64,000 bases of DNA from positions 124,001 to 188,000 of the forward strand of contig NZ_JARKMZ010000001.1 in NCBI RefSeq assembly GCF_029360775.1, in the 5' to 3' direction. This DNA comes from Daejeonella sp. H1SJ63. GTDB lineage: Bacteria > Bacteroidota > Bacteroidia > Sphingobacteriales > Sphingobacteriaceae. A program made the position numbers and the translations under genes. Below, piece after piece: positions 18,269 through 28,024 of the stretch. Numbering within the stretch: position 1 is the stretch's first letter; each line of letters begins with the position of its first letter. The notes beneath the pieces were generated by a model, which saw only the letters and a list, made by a program, of their open reading frames with translations, did not search any database and was not told the DNA's origin.

Positions 18269-19543
18269 ATGAAGCGAATTGTTTCCCATTTAACCTTCCA
18301 GGTGCTTGTTGCCATTATTATCGGTGTATTGGTGGGTATAAATTTCCCGGGCTTTGCACCAACGGCAAAACTGATCAGCCAGACTTTTATCAATATGATC
18401 AGCATGCTGATCGCACCCATCATTTTTTTTACAATTGTATTGGGCATTTCTCAGATGGGAGATATGAAAAAGGTTGGAAGGGTAGGAGGAAAGGCTCTCA
18501 TTTACTTTGAGCTTATCACTACCATTGCGATTATTATCGGACTGTTTGTGGCAAATATCTTCAGACCGGGTAAAGGGGTTGATGTAAGTGCAACACATGC
18601 TGACCCTTCAAAGATTCAAACTTATCAGGATTCTGCCTCAGAGATGAACTGGCTTGAGTTCTTTGCTCACATTGTACCTAAAAATATCACCGAATCCTTT
18701 GCCAAAGGAGATATTCTTCAGATTCTGTTTTTTGCCATTTTATTCGGATTTGCATTAAGCAGAATGGGTTCTGCCGGAACTTCACTGATTGGTACTTTTG
18801 AAAAGCTTTCTCAGGTGATCTTTAATATTATGAAAATGGTCATGGTTCTGGCACCATTCGGAGCATTTGGAGGCATGGCTTTTACCATTGGAACTTACGG
18901 GCTTGAAACGCTTTATCCATTGGGTAAACTGATGATAGCTGTGTATATGACGATGGCCTTATTTATTTTCATTGTGCTGAACCTGGTTTGCTATTTTTAT
19001 AAGTTCAGTTTATGGCAGTTACTCAAATATATCCGACAGGAAATAGTGATCGTTTTGGGTACTTCTTCTTCAGAATCGGTTTTGCCAAGTATGATTATGA
19101 AGATGGAAAAGTTTGGCTGTTCTAAATCTGTGGTCGGATTGGTTATCCCAACCGGTTATTCCTTTAATCTGGACGGAACTTCTATCTACCTTTCCATGTC
19201 GGTGATTTTTCTGTCTCAGGTTTTCAATATTGATCTCAGTATTGGTCAGCAGCTTGCAATTATTGGGGTACTAATGATCACATCGAAGGGTGCGGCAGGT
19301 GTAACCGGCAGTGGATTTATTGTATTGGCTTCTACTCTGACAGCATTAAAAGTTGTGCCTATAGAAAGTATAGCCATATTACTGGGGGTCGACAGATTTA
19401 TGTCTGAAGCCAGAGCGATCACCAATCTGATCGGGAATGCGGTAGCTTCCGTGGTAATAGCCAAGAGTGAAAATGAGTTCGATAATAAAGCTTATAAAAA
19501 AGCAATAGATCCAAATGCTCCGGATGAGCTTGTTATTCCCTGA
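18269..19543 (+). CDS. Dicarboxylate/amino acid:cation symporter (DAACS)
   Basis: 424 residues, many membrane helices. The first re-entrant hairpin carries GTSSSESVLPSM, then VIPTGYSFNLDGTSIYLS (the unwound helix that binds cation and substrate) and the second hairpin ITSKGAAGVTGSGFIVLAST, all diagnostic for GltP/DctA/GltT proteins. It imports glutamate, aspartate or C4-dicarboxylates with Na+ or H+. Within these motifs I cannot separate dicarboxylate from amino acid specificity. Confidence 0.9.
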   Translation: MKRIVSHLTFQVLVAIIIGVLVGINFPGFAPTAKLISQTFINMISMLIAPIIFFTIVLGISQMGDMKKVGRVGGKALIYFELITTIAIIIGLFVANIFRPGKGVDVSATHADPSKIQTYQDSASEMNWLEFFAHIVPKNITESFAKGDILQILFFAILFGFALSRMGSAGTSLIGTFEKLSQVIFNIMKMVMVLAPFGAFGGMAFTIGTYGLETLYPLGKLMIAVYMTMALFIFIVLNLVCYFYKFSLWQLLKYIRQEIVIVLGTSSSESVLPSMIMKMEKFGCSKSVVGLVIPTGYSFNLDGTSIYLSMSVIFLSQVFNIDLSIGQQLAIIGVLMITSKGAAGVTGSGFIVLASTLTALKVVPIESIAILLGVDRFMSEARAITNLIGNAVASVVIAKSENEFDNKAYKKAIDPNAPDELVIP

Positions 19544-19581
19544 AAAGACTAAAAATCCTTTAATTCTTTTTTTGTTTACCT

Positions 19582-19612
19582 TTTGAGATTCTGCCTGATT
19601 CTGTTAGCTTTG
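19582..19612 (+). promoter_or_regulatory. Bacteroidota-type promoter of sucD
   Basis: TTTG at 19582-19585, 19 bases, then TAGCTTTG at 19605-19612. This matches the phylum consensus TTTG-N19/20-TAnnTTTG in every fixed base. The start codon is 19 bases downstream of the box, so the leader is short. Confidence 0.75.
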
Positions 19613-19631
19613 CTGTACAAAAATATATTCA

Positions 19632-20507
19632 ATGAGTGTACTGGTAAATAAAGATTCAAAAGTTATAGTTCAGGGGTTTACAGGTAATGAGGGTACATAC
19701 CACGCCTCTCAGATGATCGAGTACGGAACGCAGGTAGTGGGTGGTGTTACTCCGGGTAAAGGTGGTCAAAGTCATCTTGACCGTCCGGTATTCAATACGG
19801 TTAAAGATGCTGTAGATAAAACAGGCGCTGACGTGTCTATCATATTTGTTCCACCGGCTTTTGCTGCAGATGCGATCATGGAAGCTGCTGAGGCAGGCAT
19901 TAAAGTTATTGTTTGTATCACTGAAGGAATTCCAACCAAGGATATGATCCTTGTTAAAGAATATATTGCAGATAAAGACTGTCGTTTGATCGGTCCGAAC
20001 TGCCCTGGTATCATTACAGCTGATGAAGCTAAAATTGGTATTATGCCAGGTTTCATCTTCAAAAAAGGAGGTGTTGGAATTGTTTCAAAATCAGGAACTC
20101 TTACTTACGAAGCAGTTGATCAGGTTGTTAAAGCCGGTCTGGGTATTACCACGGCTATTGGTATTGGTGGTGATCCAATTATTGGAACTCCAACTGTTGA
20201 AGCTGTGAAATTATTGATGAATGATCCTGAAACCAAAGGTATTGTCATGATTGGCGAGATCGGTGGAGGTATGGAAGCAGAAGCTGCACGCTGGATCAAA
20301 GAAAATGGTACTAAGCCGGTTGTTGGCTTCATCGCAGGTCAGACAGCGCCTCCGGGACGCCGTATGGGTCATGCAGGAGCAATTGTTGGTGGTGCTGACG
20401 ATACAGCTGCTGCTAAAATGAAGATTATGAGAGAATGCGGAATTCGCGTTGTGGAATCACCGGCTGAGATCGGCGCTGCAATGGCTGAAGAACTTTCAAA
20501 ATTATAA
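19632..20507 (+). CDS. sucD: Succinate-CoA ligase, alpha subunit
   Basis: 291 residues. [11 protein letters not shown] binds Co[21 protein letters not shown] and GGDPIIGT are conserved, and the phosphohistidine is H247 in [13 protein letters not shown]. With SucC it interconverts succinyl-CoA and succinate with NTP formation in the TCA cycle. sucC is not in this window, so the two subunits are encoded apart, as is common in Bacteroidota. Own promoter upstream and strong terminator downstream indicate a one-gene unit. Confidence 0.95.
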   Translation: MSVLVNKDSKVIVQGFTGNEGTYHASQMIEYGTQVVGGVTPGKGGQSHLDRPVFNTVKDAVDKTGADVSIIFVPPAFAADAIMEAAEAGIKVIVCITEGIPTKDMILVKEYIADKDCRLIGPNCPGIITADEAKIGIMPGFIFKKGGVGIVSKSGTLTYEAVDQVVKAGLGITTAIGIGGDPIIGTPTVEAVKLLMNDPETKGIVMIGEIGGGMEAEAARWIKENGTKPVVGFIAGQTAPPGRRMGHAGAIVGGADDTAAAKMKIMRECGIRVVESPAEIGAAMAEELSKL

Positions 20508-20526
20508 AAGGGTATTTAGCTCACTG

Positions 20527-20552
20527 AAAACCGGCTTCATGCCGGTTTTTTT
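20527..20552 (+). terminator. Intrinsic terminator of sucD
   Basis: Stem AAAACCGGC / GCCGGTTTT (20527-20535 and 20541-20549) with a 5-base loop, running into a T-tract. Confidence 0.9.
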
Positions 20553-20672
20553 GTGCCCATTACTGGTGTTTTCAACAAGATTTTTTAATTTCAAAATCAG
20601 AGATCACCCCCTTACCTTAGTTATATGTCTGAATTATAGATTCTTGATGGAGAATTCTGGCCGGGGGCAGAT

Positions 20673-20694
20673 ATGCTGGCGAGAACGCCAGCAT
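20673..20694. repeat. Perfect 8-bp hairpin upstream of DUF3500 gene
   Basis: ATGCTGGC and GCCAGCAT pair around a 6-base loop. No T-tract follows. It lies in the 206-base gap between the sucD terminator and the DUF3500 gene and could be a leader structure or a repeat. Confidence 0.35.
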
Positions 20695-20758
20695 AAAGGG
20701 GCGACTGAGATGTAAATTATTATTTTGTTGTTGATCGGTTTATTAAGTAGATTCAGGT

Positions 20759-21784
20759 ATGGTAAAATTGAAAGCACTATTCAAGACAATCTGTATCGTA
20801 TTTACGGTAGTCATCTCAAGCCCGGCAAATGCACAGGATCTGGCAAAGAAGGCCAACGCATTTCTAAATACACTTTCGGCTGAATTAAGGGCTCAGGCTC
20901 AGTTTGATTTTGCGGATGCAGAACGATTTAACTGGAATTTTGTTCCTATTAAACGAAATGGCCCTTCCTTTCGTGACTTTGATGAAAAACAGAAAAGTGC
21001 TGCGATTGTCCTGCTGAGGGCTTCGTTAAGCGATCAGGGTTATCAGAAAACAAGAGCAATTATTGAATTGGAAGAGGTTTTGAAGGTAATTGAAGGCAGA
21101 GGGCCTTCTGATAATTTCCGCGACCCCTTAAATTATCACATCAGTATTTTTGGGACACCATCCTTAAATGCTGAGTGGGGATGGAGATTTGAAGGACACC
21201 ATATATCATTGAACTTTTCTTCAATAAAGGGAGTTCTGGTTTCGTCTACACCCTCTTTCTTTGGAACTAATCCGGCTATTGTTACAAGCGGGCCTAAGAA
21301 AGGCACACAGGTTTTAAAAGAGGAAGAGGAGTTTGGATTCTTATTACTTAACTCCCTGGATGAAAAACAATTGAAAATTGCCCGTTTTTCAGAAAATGCG
21401 CCATCTGATATAATAACAGGCAATAAGCGCAAAGCATCACTTTTAGATCCCTCCGGAATCAAATTCAGTGACTTGAATGAAGTACAGAAGAAAATATTCT
21501 TAAAGTTAATGGATGTTTACATGAAAAATTATGCCGCTGAGTTTTCAGAAAAATTTCTCCGGAAAATAAAAAATGCAGGACTTGATAATTTACATTTTGC
21601 ATGGGCCGGAAGTTTGAAGCCGGGTAGCGGACATTATTACAGGATTCAGGGGAATTCATTGCTTATTGAATATGATAATACCCAGAACAATTCCAACCAT
21701 GTACATACTGTAGTTCGTGACCTTACAAATGATTTTGGAGATGATGTATTAAAGGGACATTATCAGCAGCATAAACATCATTAA
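20759..21784 (+). CDS. DUF3500 family exported protein
   Basis: 341 residues with a signal peptide ending near SSPANAQD. The body shows the DUF3500 pattern: NWNFVPIKRNGPSFRD, YHISIFGTP, WGWRFEGHHISLNF, HFAWAGS and a C-terminal LLIEYDNTQNNSNHVHTVVRD. The His-rich end (HYQQHKHH) and conserved HH and DNTQ look metal-binding, but no function is established for the family that I know of. It is a single gene between terminators. Confidence 0.85.
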   Translation: MVKLKALFKTICIVFTVVISSPANAQDLAKKANAFLNTLSAELRAQAQFDFADAERFNWNFVPIKRNGPSFRDFDEKQKSAAIVLLRASLSDQGYQKTRAIIELEEVLKVIEGRGPSDNFRDPLNYHISIFGTPSLNAEWGWRFEGHHISLNFSSIKGVLVSSTPSFFGTNPAIVTSGPKKGTQVLKEEEEFGFLLLNSLDEKQLKIARFSENAPSDIITGNKRKASLLDPSGIKFSDLNEVQKKIFLKLMDVYMKNYAAEFSEKFLRKIKNAGLDNLHFAWAGSLKPGSGHYYRIQGNSLLIEYDNTQNNSNHVHTVVRDLTNDFGDDVLKGHYQQHKHH

Positions 21785-21851
21785 ATAAAGACGTTAACGA
21801 TCTTATAATTGTTTTCAACCTATGCCAGCCATTTTTGATGCATTGTTTGAA

Positions 21852-21883
21852 TTTGCTGTTTCAGCCTGAAATCGCGATATTTG
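21852..21883 (+). promoter_or_regulatory. Probable promoter of RlpA gene
   Basis: TTTG at 21852-21855, 20 bases, GATATTTG at 21876-21883: one mismatch to the -7 consensus, with correct spacing, 17 bases before the start codon. Confidence 0.55.
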
Positions 21884-21900
21884 TTCTGACTAACCAATAA

Positions 21901-22344
21901 ATGAAGCAGATGAAAGCACTAATTTTTATACTCTTCAGCTTTATTTTAATGGCTTCAGCTTCTGCTCAAAAGGCAGATTTACAGAAAGATAGTATACAGA
22001 TAAATACTATTCAGACAGATAGTATCCAAACCGATAGCATCCGGATTGTCAGAGGGAAGGCAACCTATTATGCAAGTAAATTTCATGGCAGGCGAACTAC
22101 CAGTGGAGAGATCTTTAGCAATAATAAGATGACAGCCGCCCATCTGACCCTGCCTTTCGGGACAATGGTAAGAGTTACCAATATTGATAACGGACGTACT
22201 ATAGATGTTCGGGTTAACGATCGGGGTCCGCACAATAAGAGTTTTATCATTGATATATCTCAGGCCGCAGCTAAAGAGATCGGGATCTATTCCAGAGGTG
22301 TAGGGAATGTAGAGATCAGATACATATTGCCAAAAAAGTATTGA
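21901..22344 (+). CDS. RlpA-like septal ring lytic transglycosylase family protein
   Basis: 147 residues. Signal peptide to about residue 22, then a short low-complexity stretch in which QTDSI repeats, then the double-psi beta-barrel of RlpA: GKATYYASKFHGRRTTSGE, AAHLTLPFGTMVRVTN and VRVNDRGPHNKSFIIDIS. It lacks the SPOR domain of the E. coli protein. RlpA proteins cleave or bind stripped peptidoglycan in the periplasm at septa. The conserved His (AAH) and Asp (NDRGP) are present, so activity is possible. Confidence 0.88.
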   Translation: MKQMKALIFILFSFILMASASAQKADLQKDSIQINTIQTDSIQTDSIRIVRGKATYYASKFHGRRTTSGEIFSNNKMTAAHLTLPFGTMVRVTNIDNGRTIDVRVNDRGPHNKSFIIDISQAAAKEIGIYSRGVGNVEIRYILPKKY

Positions 22345-22420
22345 ACTTTTATAAACATTCAACTATTGTATCCTTCACGTCATATACGGGGGTGAATTAA
22401 TTTATTTCAAAGCCCCTTAC

Positions 22421-22428
22421 TATATTTG
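22421..22428 (+). promoter_or_regulatory. -7 promoter box of msrB
   Basis: TATATTTG fits TAnnTTTG exactly, 18 bases before the start codon. The -33 position has only T-rich sequence without the G. Confidence 0.45.
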
Positions 22429-22446
22429 TGACAGCCAGACCATACT

Positions 22447-22833
22447 ATGGAATATAACAAACTAAGTCCCGAAGAAGAATACATCATTTTGCAAAAAGGC
22501 ACAGAGAGGCCCTATTCCGGAGAATATCTTGATAATAAGAAAACAGGTATTTATTTCTGCAGACAATGTAATGCACCCTTATATCGGTCAGAGGATAAAT
22601 TTGATTCTCACTGCGGCTGGCCCAGTTTTGATGATGAAATTGAAGGTGCTGTAAAAAAAGTGCCTGATAAAGACGGACATCGTGTAGAGATCGTCTGCAA
22701 TAGCTGTGGTGGGCATTTGGGACATGTATTTGAAGGAGAGAAATTAACTCCTAAAAATACCCGTCATTGTGTGAATTCGCTTTCTATGAAATTTATCTCC
22801 TCAGAGGATCTGTCTGCTCAGCGTTTTTCCTGA
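22447..22833 (+). CDS. msrB: Peptide-methionine (R)-S-oxide reductase MsrB
   Basis: 128 residues. Two CxxC zinc pairs (CRQC about residue 38 and CNSC about residue 83), [20 protein letters not shown] and the catalytic C108 in [11 protein letters not shown]. It reduces methionine-R-sulfoxide in proteins with thioredoxin. No MsrA domain is fused. The last 41 bases overlap the end of the convergent methyltransferase gene. Confidence 0.95.
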   Translation: MEYNKLSPEEEYIILQKGTERPYSGEYLDNKKTGIYFCRQCNAPLYRSEDKFDSHCGWPSFDDEIEGAVKKVPDKDGHRVEIVCNSCGGHLGHVFEGEKLTPKNTRHCVNSLSMKFISSEDLSAQRFS

Positions 22834-23509
22834 GTTTTTTTGCCCAGAATACTCCCCACATTAAATATTTGGAGAGCAGGTCGACCTGGCCGAAGCCGGC
22901 ATTTTCAAGCTGATTGAGGTGCCAGCCTACCGGACTGTGGTGATCATGCGTATCCTGATGTTCCATCCACATCCTCCAGTTTTCCTCTGTTGAGCCAAGT
23001 TTTATGGCCTCTTCTTTCCAGCATGCTATATTCTTTTTATAGATCTCGTCTGTAATTCCCCGGGTTTGATCTGCAAAAATAAACAGGCCATTCTTACTCA
23101 GAGCTTTGTAAACATCCTGATATAAATGGATTTTAAACGGGTCTTCAATGTGGTGAATGGCAATACTCGACATTACCAGATCATAAGAGTTGGGCTGAAG
23201 GTTCATCTGTCTGAAATCGGCCTTGATGTATCTGATATTTTTCGCATTGGGAAAACGCTTTCTGCATTCATCAAGTATATCTTCGGAAAGGTCGAGCGCA
23301 TGGATCTCCGCATCCGGAAAGTGATCCTGTATCTGTTGGGTCAGATTCCCGGTACCACATCCCAGATCAAGGATGCGTCCCGGCTTAAAATCTTCAGGGA
23401 TATAACGGAACATGTTAAAAAGCATTTCATGATATCGCGGCACACACTTACGGATTAATTCGGTATAGCTGCTGCTTAATTGATCATAAAATTGTTCAAG
23501 TTGTTCCAT
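22793..23509 (-). CDS. Class I SAM-dependent methyltransferase
   Basis: 238 residues. Motif [13 protein letters not shown] (about 44-55), then [10 protein letters not shown] and [15 protein letters not shown] with the motif of small-molecule methyltransferases. The acceptor is not evident. Its 3' end overlaps msrB by 41 bases tail to tail; both frames look genuine, so the shared bases encode [11 protein letters not shown] on one strand and [11 protein letters not shown] on the other. It is divergent from fabG with 71 bases between start codons. Confidence 0.88.
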   Translation of the reverse strand: MEQLEQFYDQLSSSYTELIRKCVPRYHEMLFNMFRYIPEDFKPGRILDLGCGTGNLTQQIQDHFPDAEIHALDLSEDILDECRKRFPNAKNIRYIKADFRQMNLQPNSYDLVMSSIAIHHIEDPFKIHLYQDVYKALSKNGLFIFADQTRGITDEIYKKNIACWKEEAIKLGSTEENWRMWMEHQDTHDHHSPVGWHLNQLENAGFGQVDLLSKYLMWGVFWAKKLRKNAEQTDPLRR

Positions 23510-23580
23510 GTAATACTCCTTTGGATAAAATTGTATTTATTTTTAAGAAAAGTCCTAATTTCACAGTTTTAAATCTCATT

Positions 23581-24324
23581 ATGAAATTACTTAAAGGAAA
23601 AATTGCATTAATTACCGGGGCATCAAAAGGTATTGGTCGTAAGATTGCTGAAAAATTTGCTGAGCACGGTGCTGAGGTGGCGTTTACCTATTTGTCTTCT
23701 GTTGAAAAGGGGCAGGCATTGGAAGAGGAACTGCAAAGCTTCGGAACCAAAGTTAAAGGATATCGCTCAGATGCATCAAAGTTTGATGAAGCAGAAAAGC
23801 TGATCAATGATATAGTTGAAGATTTTGGGGGTCTTGATATCGTTGTAAACAATGCCGGGATTACTAAAGATGGCTTATTGATGCGAATGACAGAAGAGAA
23901 CTGGGATGATGTAATCAATGTCAATCTTAAATCTGTTTTTAATGTTACTAAAGCAGCCTCTAAGGTAATGATGAAAAACCGAAAGGGTGTTTTTATTAAT
24001 ATGAGTTCTGTAGTAGGAGTGCAGGGTAATGCCGGGCAAGCCAATTATGCAGCATCTAAAGCCGGTATTATTGGTTTTTCCAAATCGGTAGCGAAAGAGC
24101 TTGGCTCAAGAAATATTCGTTCCAATGTAGTTGCTCCGGGCTTTATTAAAACAGAGATGACCGAAGTTCTGGATCCTAAGGTTGTTGAAGGATGGGCACA
24201 GGCAATTCCTTTGAAACGGGCTGGTGAAACAGAAGATGTTGCTAATCTTTGCGTTTTCCTTGGTTCTGATATGAGTACTTACATCACCGGGCAGGTAATT
24301 CCGGTTGATGGGGGTATGCTTTAA
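23581..24324 (+). CDS. fabG: 3-oxoacyl-ACP reductase FabG (SDR)
   Basis: 247 residues from ATG 23581. The frame stays open to 23521, but the conserved start KLLKGKIALITGASKGIG begins at this ATG. NAGITKDGLLMRM, INMSSVVGVQGNAGQANYAASKAG (Ser, Tyr, Lys) and ITGQVIPVDGGM are characteristic of FabG, which reduces 3-oxoacyl-ACP with NADPH in fatty-acid synthesis. No other fab genes are near. Ends with its own terminator. Confidence 0.92.
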   Translation: MKLLKGKIALITGASKGIGRKIAEKFAEHGAEVAFTYLSSVEKGQALEEELQSFGTKVKGYRSDASKFDEAEKLINDIVEDFGGLDIVVNNAGITKDGLLMRMTEENWDDVINVNLKSVFNVTKAASKVMMKNRKGVFINMSSVVGVQGNAGQANYAASKAGIIGFSKSVAKELGSRNIRSNVVAPGFIKTEMTEVLDPKVVEGWAQAIPLKRAGETEDVANLCVFLGSDMSTYITGQVIPVDGGML

Positions 24325-24344
24325 TATTTTTTGAATTGTTCTTT

Positions 24345-24377
24345 AAGCCTGTAATTTATCTGATTACAGGCTTTTTA
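24345..24377 (+). terminator. Intrinsic terminator of fabG
   Basis: An 11-bp perfect stem (AAGCCTGTAAT at 24345-24355, ATTACAGGCTT at 24363-24373) with a 7-base loop, then a T-rich tract. Confidence 0.9.
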
Positions 24378-24485
24378 TTTTCTTCCCTTTTTTCTGAAAA
24401 TACTTTTTCGTGTCATGAACACTTGATAAAATATTATTATAAGTTCTGTAAAGCATAAATTTTTAAAGGCATATTTGTAATAGCT

Positions 24486-26573
24486 ATGCCGCTTTTATTT
24501 CAATTGCAATTTACAACGGTAACTTATTTATGGCTTCTGGCAAGTCTGTTTGCCGGTATAGGGTATGCTGCTCTGCTTTATTACAATACATTTGATCCTG
24601 CAAAAAAACTTCGCAACTATCTTTTCCTGATCAGGGCATTATCCATTACCCTGATTGTATTTCTACTGTTTGCCCCACAAGTAAAAACGGTAAACTATAC
24701 GAAAGAAAAACCTCTCATATTAATTGCTCAGGATAATTCAGCATCACTCGGGATTGCCGGAAATGACGGTTTCAACAAGGAGAAGTATCAGCAGCAATTA
24801 AAAGCGCTTGAAACCGAATTGTCGACTTACTATGAAGTCAGGACTTTTAATTTTGATTCAGAGCTGAGAGATGGACTTGATCTTAATTTCAGTGGTGCAT
24901 TAACTGATATTTCATCTGCATTAAAGAAAATTACTGATCAGTTTGCAAACCGGAATATAGGTGCTTTGATTCTTGGCAGTGATGGGATATACAACAGGGG
25001 GGCTAATCCGCTTTACGAGAGTAAGAATTTTCCTGCAGCAATCTATACCATAGCCCTGGGTGATACTGTACCGAAGCGGGATTTACTGATCTCTGATGTC
25101 AATTATAACAATATTGCCTATCTGGGTAATCAGTTTCAGATAGAGGTTAGGCTTGAAGCTTTTCAGGCCCGGGGTAGCACAGCTTTATTAAAAGTGTTTT
25201 CAGGTTCAGGGATTGTACTTTCCAGGCAAATTCAAATAGGATCGAATGAGTTCAGGCAGACAGTGCCTCTGACACTCCCTGCAGACAATAAGGGTATTCA
25301 GCAGTTTACCATCAGGATTGATCCTGTTTCAAATGAGCTTTCTGAACGTAATAATGAACAAAAAATTTATGTAGATGTAATTGACGGAAGGCAGAAAGTA
25401 CTGATCATTGCTCATGTCCCTCACCCGGATATTACCGCGTTTAAGCAATCTATAGAAATCAATAAAAATTATACGGTCAAAGTTGTGCCGGCATCAGAGG
25501 TCTCAGTAGCTGAAATCACAGCTTCAGACCTGATTATACTTCATCAGATACCTGCTTCAGGGGGCAATGCCCGTGATATCCTGTCGCAGGTTATATCAAA
25601 ACCTATATTGTTTGTCCCCGGATCTCAAAGTAATCTTACCGCATTTTCAACATCTCAAAACTTATTGAGTTTAACATCTTCGGGAACTCTGCAGGAAGTA
25701 ACTGCATCTGTGAAATCAGATTTTTATGCGTTTACCCTGAGTGAGGAAACGAGGAGGAGGATAAGCAATTTCGGTCCGCTCCTATCTCCATTTGGTAATT
25801 ATGGGCTAAAGGCTCCTGCAAGTATTTTGCTGACGCAACAGATTGGTAAATTGGTTACTGATAAGCCTTTGCTTTTATTTGCTGAGGATAACCGGCGCAA
25901 GATAGGGATACTTGCCGGAGAAGGAATATGGCGCTGGCGTCTTGAGGATTTTCAGGAAAATTCAAACCATAATGCCATTGATGAATTGATTCAGAAGATA
26001 GTTCAATATTTATCGGGTAAGGAAGATAAAAGGAAGTTCAGGGTATATCCTTCAAAGAATGCATTCGATGAGAATGAACAGATCGGTATTAATGCTGAAT
26101 TGTATAATGATGCTTTTGAACTGGTCAATACGCCTGATGTAAATATTGTCTTAAAACCAAAAGAAGGGAAATCATTTTCCTTTATTTTTTCAAGGACAGC
26201 TAATGCATATACCCTGAATGCCGGAACATTGCCTCCGGGTGAATATCAGTTTATTGCACAAACCACTTTGGGTAAGACAAATCATAAAGCAGAGGGGCAG
26301 TTTATAATCAGCCGTCAGGATTCAGAGTTCAGACAAAGTATAGCTAATCATCAGTTGATGAATACTATTGCCCTGCAAACCGGTGGCAAAATGATTTATC
26401 CTGATCAGCTCAATGATCTGCCCGGATTGCTAAGGTCAAATGAAAATGTGAAAACACTTTCATTTGAAGATCGTAAGTATGAAGATCCTGTAAATATCGG
26501 CATAGTATTCTTTCTCATTCTTGGACTGCTGAGTCTGGAATGGTTTTTAAGAAAACGTAATGGTTTAATTTAA
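24486..26573 (+). CDS. Membrane-anchored VWA-like protein
   Basis: 695 residues. Two membrane helices at the N-terminus (about 14-35 and 44-62) and one at the C-terminus (about 671-688) frame a long extracytoplasmic part. A MIDAS-like DNSAS begins at D83 in LILIAQDNSAS and fits the DxSxS of VWA domains. The middle region has beta-rich and Rossmann-like segments. The architecture resembles Bacteroidota proteins related to BatA and to glutamine amidotransferase-like VWA proteins. Function unknown; these proteins often accompany MoxR ATPases, but none is nearby. Confidence 0.75.
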   Translation: MPLLFQLQFTTVTYLWLLASLFAGIGYAALLYYNTFDPAKKLRNYLFLIRALSITLIVFLLFAPQVKTVNYTKEKPLILIAQDNSASLGIAGNDGFNKEKYQQQLKALETELSTYYEVRTFNFDSELRDGLDLNFSGALTDISSALKKITDQFANRNIGALILGSDGIYNRGANPLYESKNFPAAIYTIALGDTVPKRDLLISDVNYNNIAYLGNQFQIEVRLEAFQARGSTALLKVFSGSGIVLSRQIQIGSNEFRQTVPLTLPADNKGIQQFTIRIDPVSNELSERNNEQKIYVDVIDGRQKVLIIAHVPHPDITAFKQSIEINKNYTVKVVPASEVSVAEITASDLIILHQIPASGGNARDILSQVISKPILFVPGSQSNLTAFSTSQNLLSLTSSGTLQEVTASVKSDFYAFTLSEETRRRISNFGPLLSPFGNYGLKAPASILLTQQIGKLVTDKPLLLFAEDNRRKIGILAGEGIWRWRLEDFQENSNHNAIDELIQKIVQYLSGKEDKRKFRVYPSKNAFDENEQIGINAELYNDAFELVNTPDVNIVLKPKEGKSFSFIFSRTANAYTLNAGTLPPGEYQFIAQTTLGKTNHKAEGQFIISRQDSEFRQSIANHQLMNTIALQTGGKMIYPDQLNDLPGLLRSNENVKTLSFEDRKYEDPVNIGIVFFLILGLLSLEWFLRKRNGLI

Positions 26574-26639
26574 TCAGGCAGGCTTCATTTATTAATCCTA
26601 TTTCTCTCCTCTAATTGTTTTTGCATATCTCAAATCCTG

Positions 26640-26738
26640 TAAGTTTGACCGTTAAATTGGCCTTATACACCGCTGACTAAAAACCATTCTCCCAAATCAT
26701 TCTGCAGAATCTAAATTCAGATATCGATTGACCGGTCA
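26640..26738 (+). promoter_or_regulatory. Possible promoter/operator region of secretion operon
   Basis: The 248-base gap before the HlyD gene contains a perfect -7 box TAAGTTTG (26640-26647) with a TTTTTG 16 bases upstream, and a 10-base palindrome TGACCGGTCA at 26729-26738 followed directly by the near-box TGAATTTG. Either could start the operon; I cannot decide. Confidence 0.35.
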
Positions 26739-26821
26739 TGAATTTGCGATTCAGAATTGTTACGATCCAGGTAATTCTATGAGGATCAATTGTGGGTTGA
26801 GAAGTTTTTAAATGATTGAAT

Positions 26822-28024
26822 ATGTCTGAATTACTTGATTCTGATAATAATAATTATCAATATTTTTCTTCAACTAAGTATGGTTTAGGCAGGAATAGCC
26901 ACATTATTTATTGTGTTTCTGTAGTGGCTGTCATTTTCACTTTCGCCCTCTTACCTTTCATTGTAATACAGATAAGTGTAAACGGTAGGGGAATTATACA
27001 GTCAGCTATTGAAAGAACTGAATTAGTAACATCAGTGAGTGGCAGGATAATTCAGATCCGGATGAAAGATAATCAGACTCTTTTACGTGGAGATACACTT
27101 TTGATTATCGATTCATCGCTATCCAGACAACAGGGCAAAATTATAAATATGCGATCTGCTTTATTAAAGCAGTATTTGTATGATATAGCACAAATTTTGA
27201 AATATGCTGAACTATCAGATAAAGAAAGTAAAACTCCTGATTTGAGAACAGAACAGTATAAAGCAACCTGGCAACAGTTTTTGCAGGAGTCTGAGGAGCA
27301 TCAGCTGGTAATCAGGCAATCAGAGCGTGTGTTAAACCGTTACACTATCCTTTATAAAACTGGAGCATTGACTACTGCTGAGTATGAGAAATTTAGTTTT
27401 GACTATGATCAGGCGGTTTCGAGATATTATCTGTTGGGGAAAAGGTACAGATCGCAGCTGGAAATGGAATCCGGAGCTCACCGTAAGGAACTAAGTGAAC
27501 TGATTGAGCAGGAAGCTGAATTAGCTGAAGAAAAAGAACTATTTATTCTAAAATCTCCTGTCAGTGGTTCATTGCAAAATCTTTCGGGACTACAGAATGG
27601 ATCTTATGTTTTTGCCAACCAAAAAATTGCAGAGATTTCTCCGGATACTCATCTGATAGCCTTTTGTTATGTCAAACCGGCTGACATAGGATTAATTAGA
27701 AAAGGGCAATCCGTAAATTTTCAGATCGATGCGTATAATCATAATCAATGGGGTCTGTTATCCGGAAAGGTAATTGATATTTCTGACGATGTCATTTTTG
27801 CAAATTCGGGTGAAGCAGTATTCAAAGTGAGGTGCAGCCTCGATAGTGATCATATGAAATTAAAAAATGAATACAGAGGATTTCTTAAAAAGGGAATGAA
27901 TTTTACTGCCCGTTTTATGGTAGCGGAGCGAACCTTATTCCAGCTGTTATATGATGATGCAGAAAATTGGCTTAATCCAAATTTGAAAGAAGCAAATCAC
28001 ATTGATACCTATCGCAAATTATGA
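26822..28024 (+). CDS. HlyD-family secretion adaptor (membrane fusion protein)
   Basis: 400 residues from ATG 26822 (TTG at 26816 is in frame but poorer). One membrane helix at about residues 29-52, then a biotinyl-lipoyl-like segment VTSVSGRIIQIRMKDNQTLLRGDTLLIID split by a coiled-coil hairpin rich in Gln, Glu and Lys (about 100-240), then KSPVSGSLQNLSGLQNGSYV and a C-terminal beta domain. It would bridge the inner-membrane exporter encoded next to an outer-membrane channel. Its stop overlaps the exporter start in ATGA, so the two are translationally coupled. No TolC-like gene is in the window. Confidence 0.9.
   Translation: MSELLDSDNNNYQYFSSTKYGLGRNSHIIYCVSVVAVIFTFALLPFIVIQISVNGRGIIQSAIERTELVTSVSGRIIQIRMKDNQTLLRGDTLLIIDSSLSRQQGKIINMRSALLKQYLYDIAQILKYAELSDKESKTPDLRTEQYKATWQQFLQESEEHQLVIRQSERVLNRYTILYKTGALTTAEYEKFSFDYDQAVSRYYLLGKRYRSQLEMESGAHRKELSELIEQEAELAEEKELFILKSPVSGSLQNLSGLQNGSYVFANQKIAEISPDTHLIAFCYVKPADIGLIRKGQSVNFQIDAYNHNQWGLLSGKVIDISDDVIFANSGEAVFKVRCSLDSDHMKLKNEYRGFLKKGMNFTARFMVAERTLFQLLYDDAENWLNPNLKEANHIDTYRKL

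Noticed and set aside
20449-20715. 88-codon frame running from the end of sucD through its terminator
   Set aside because: It overlaps sucD, reads through a strong intrinsic terminator and resembles nothing.
23126-23458. 110-codon plus-strand frame inside the methyltransferase gene
   Set aside because: Antisense shadow of motifs I-III of a clear methyltransferase.
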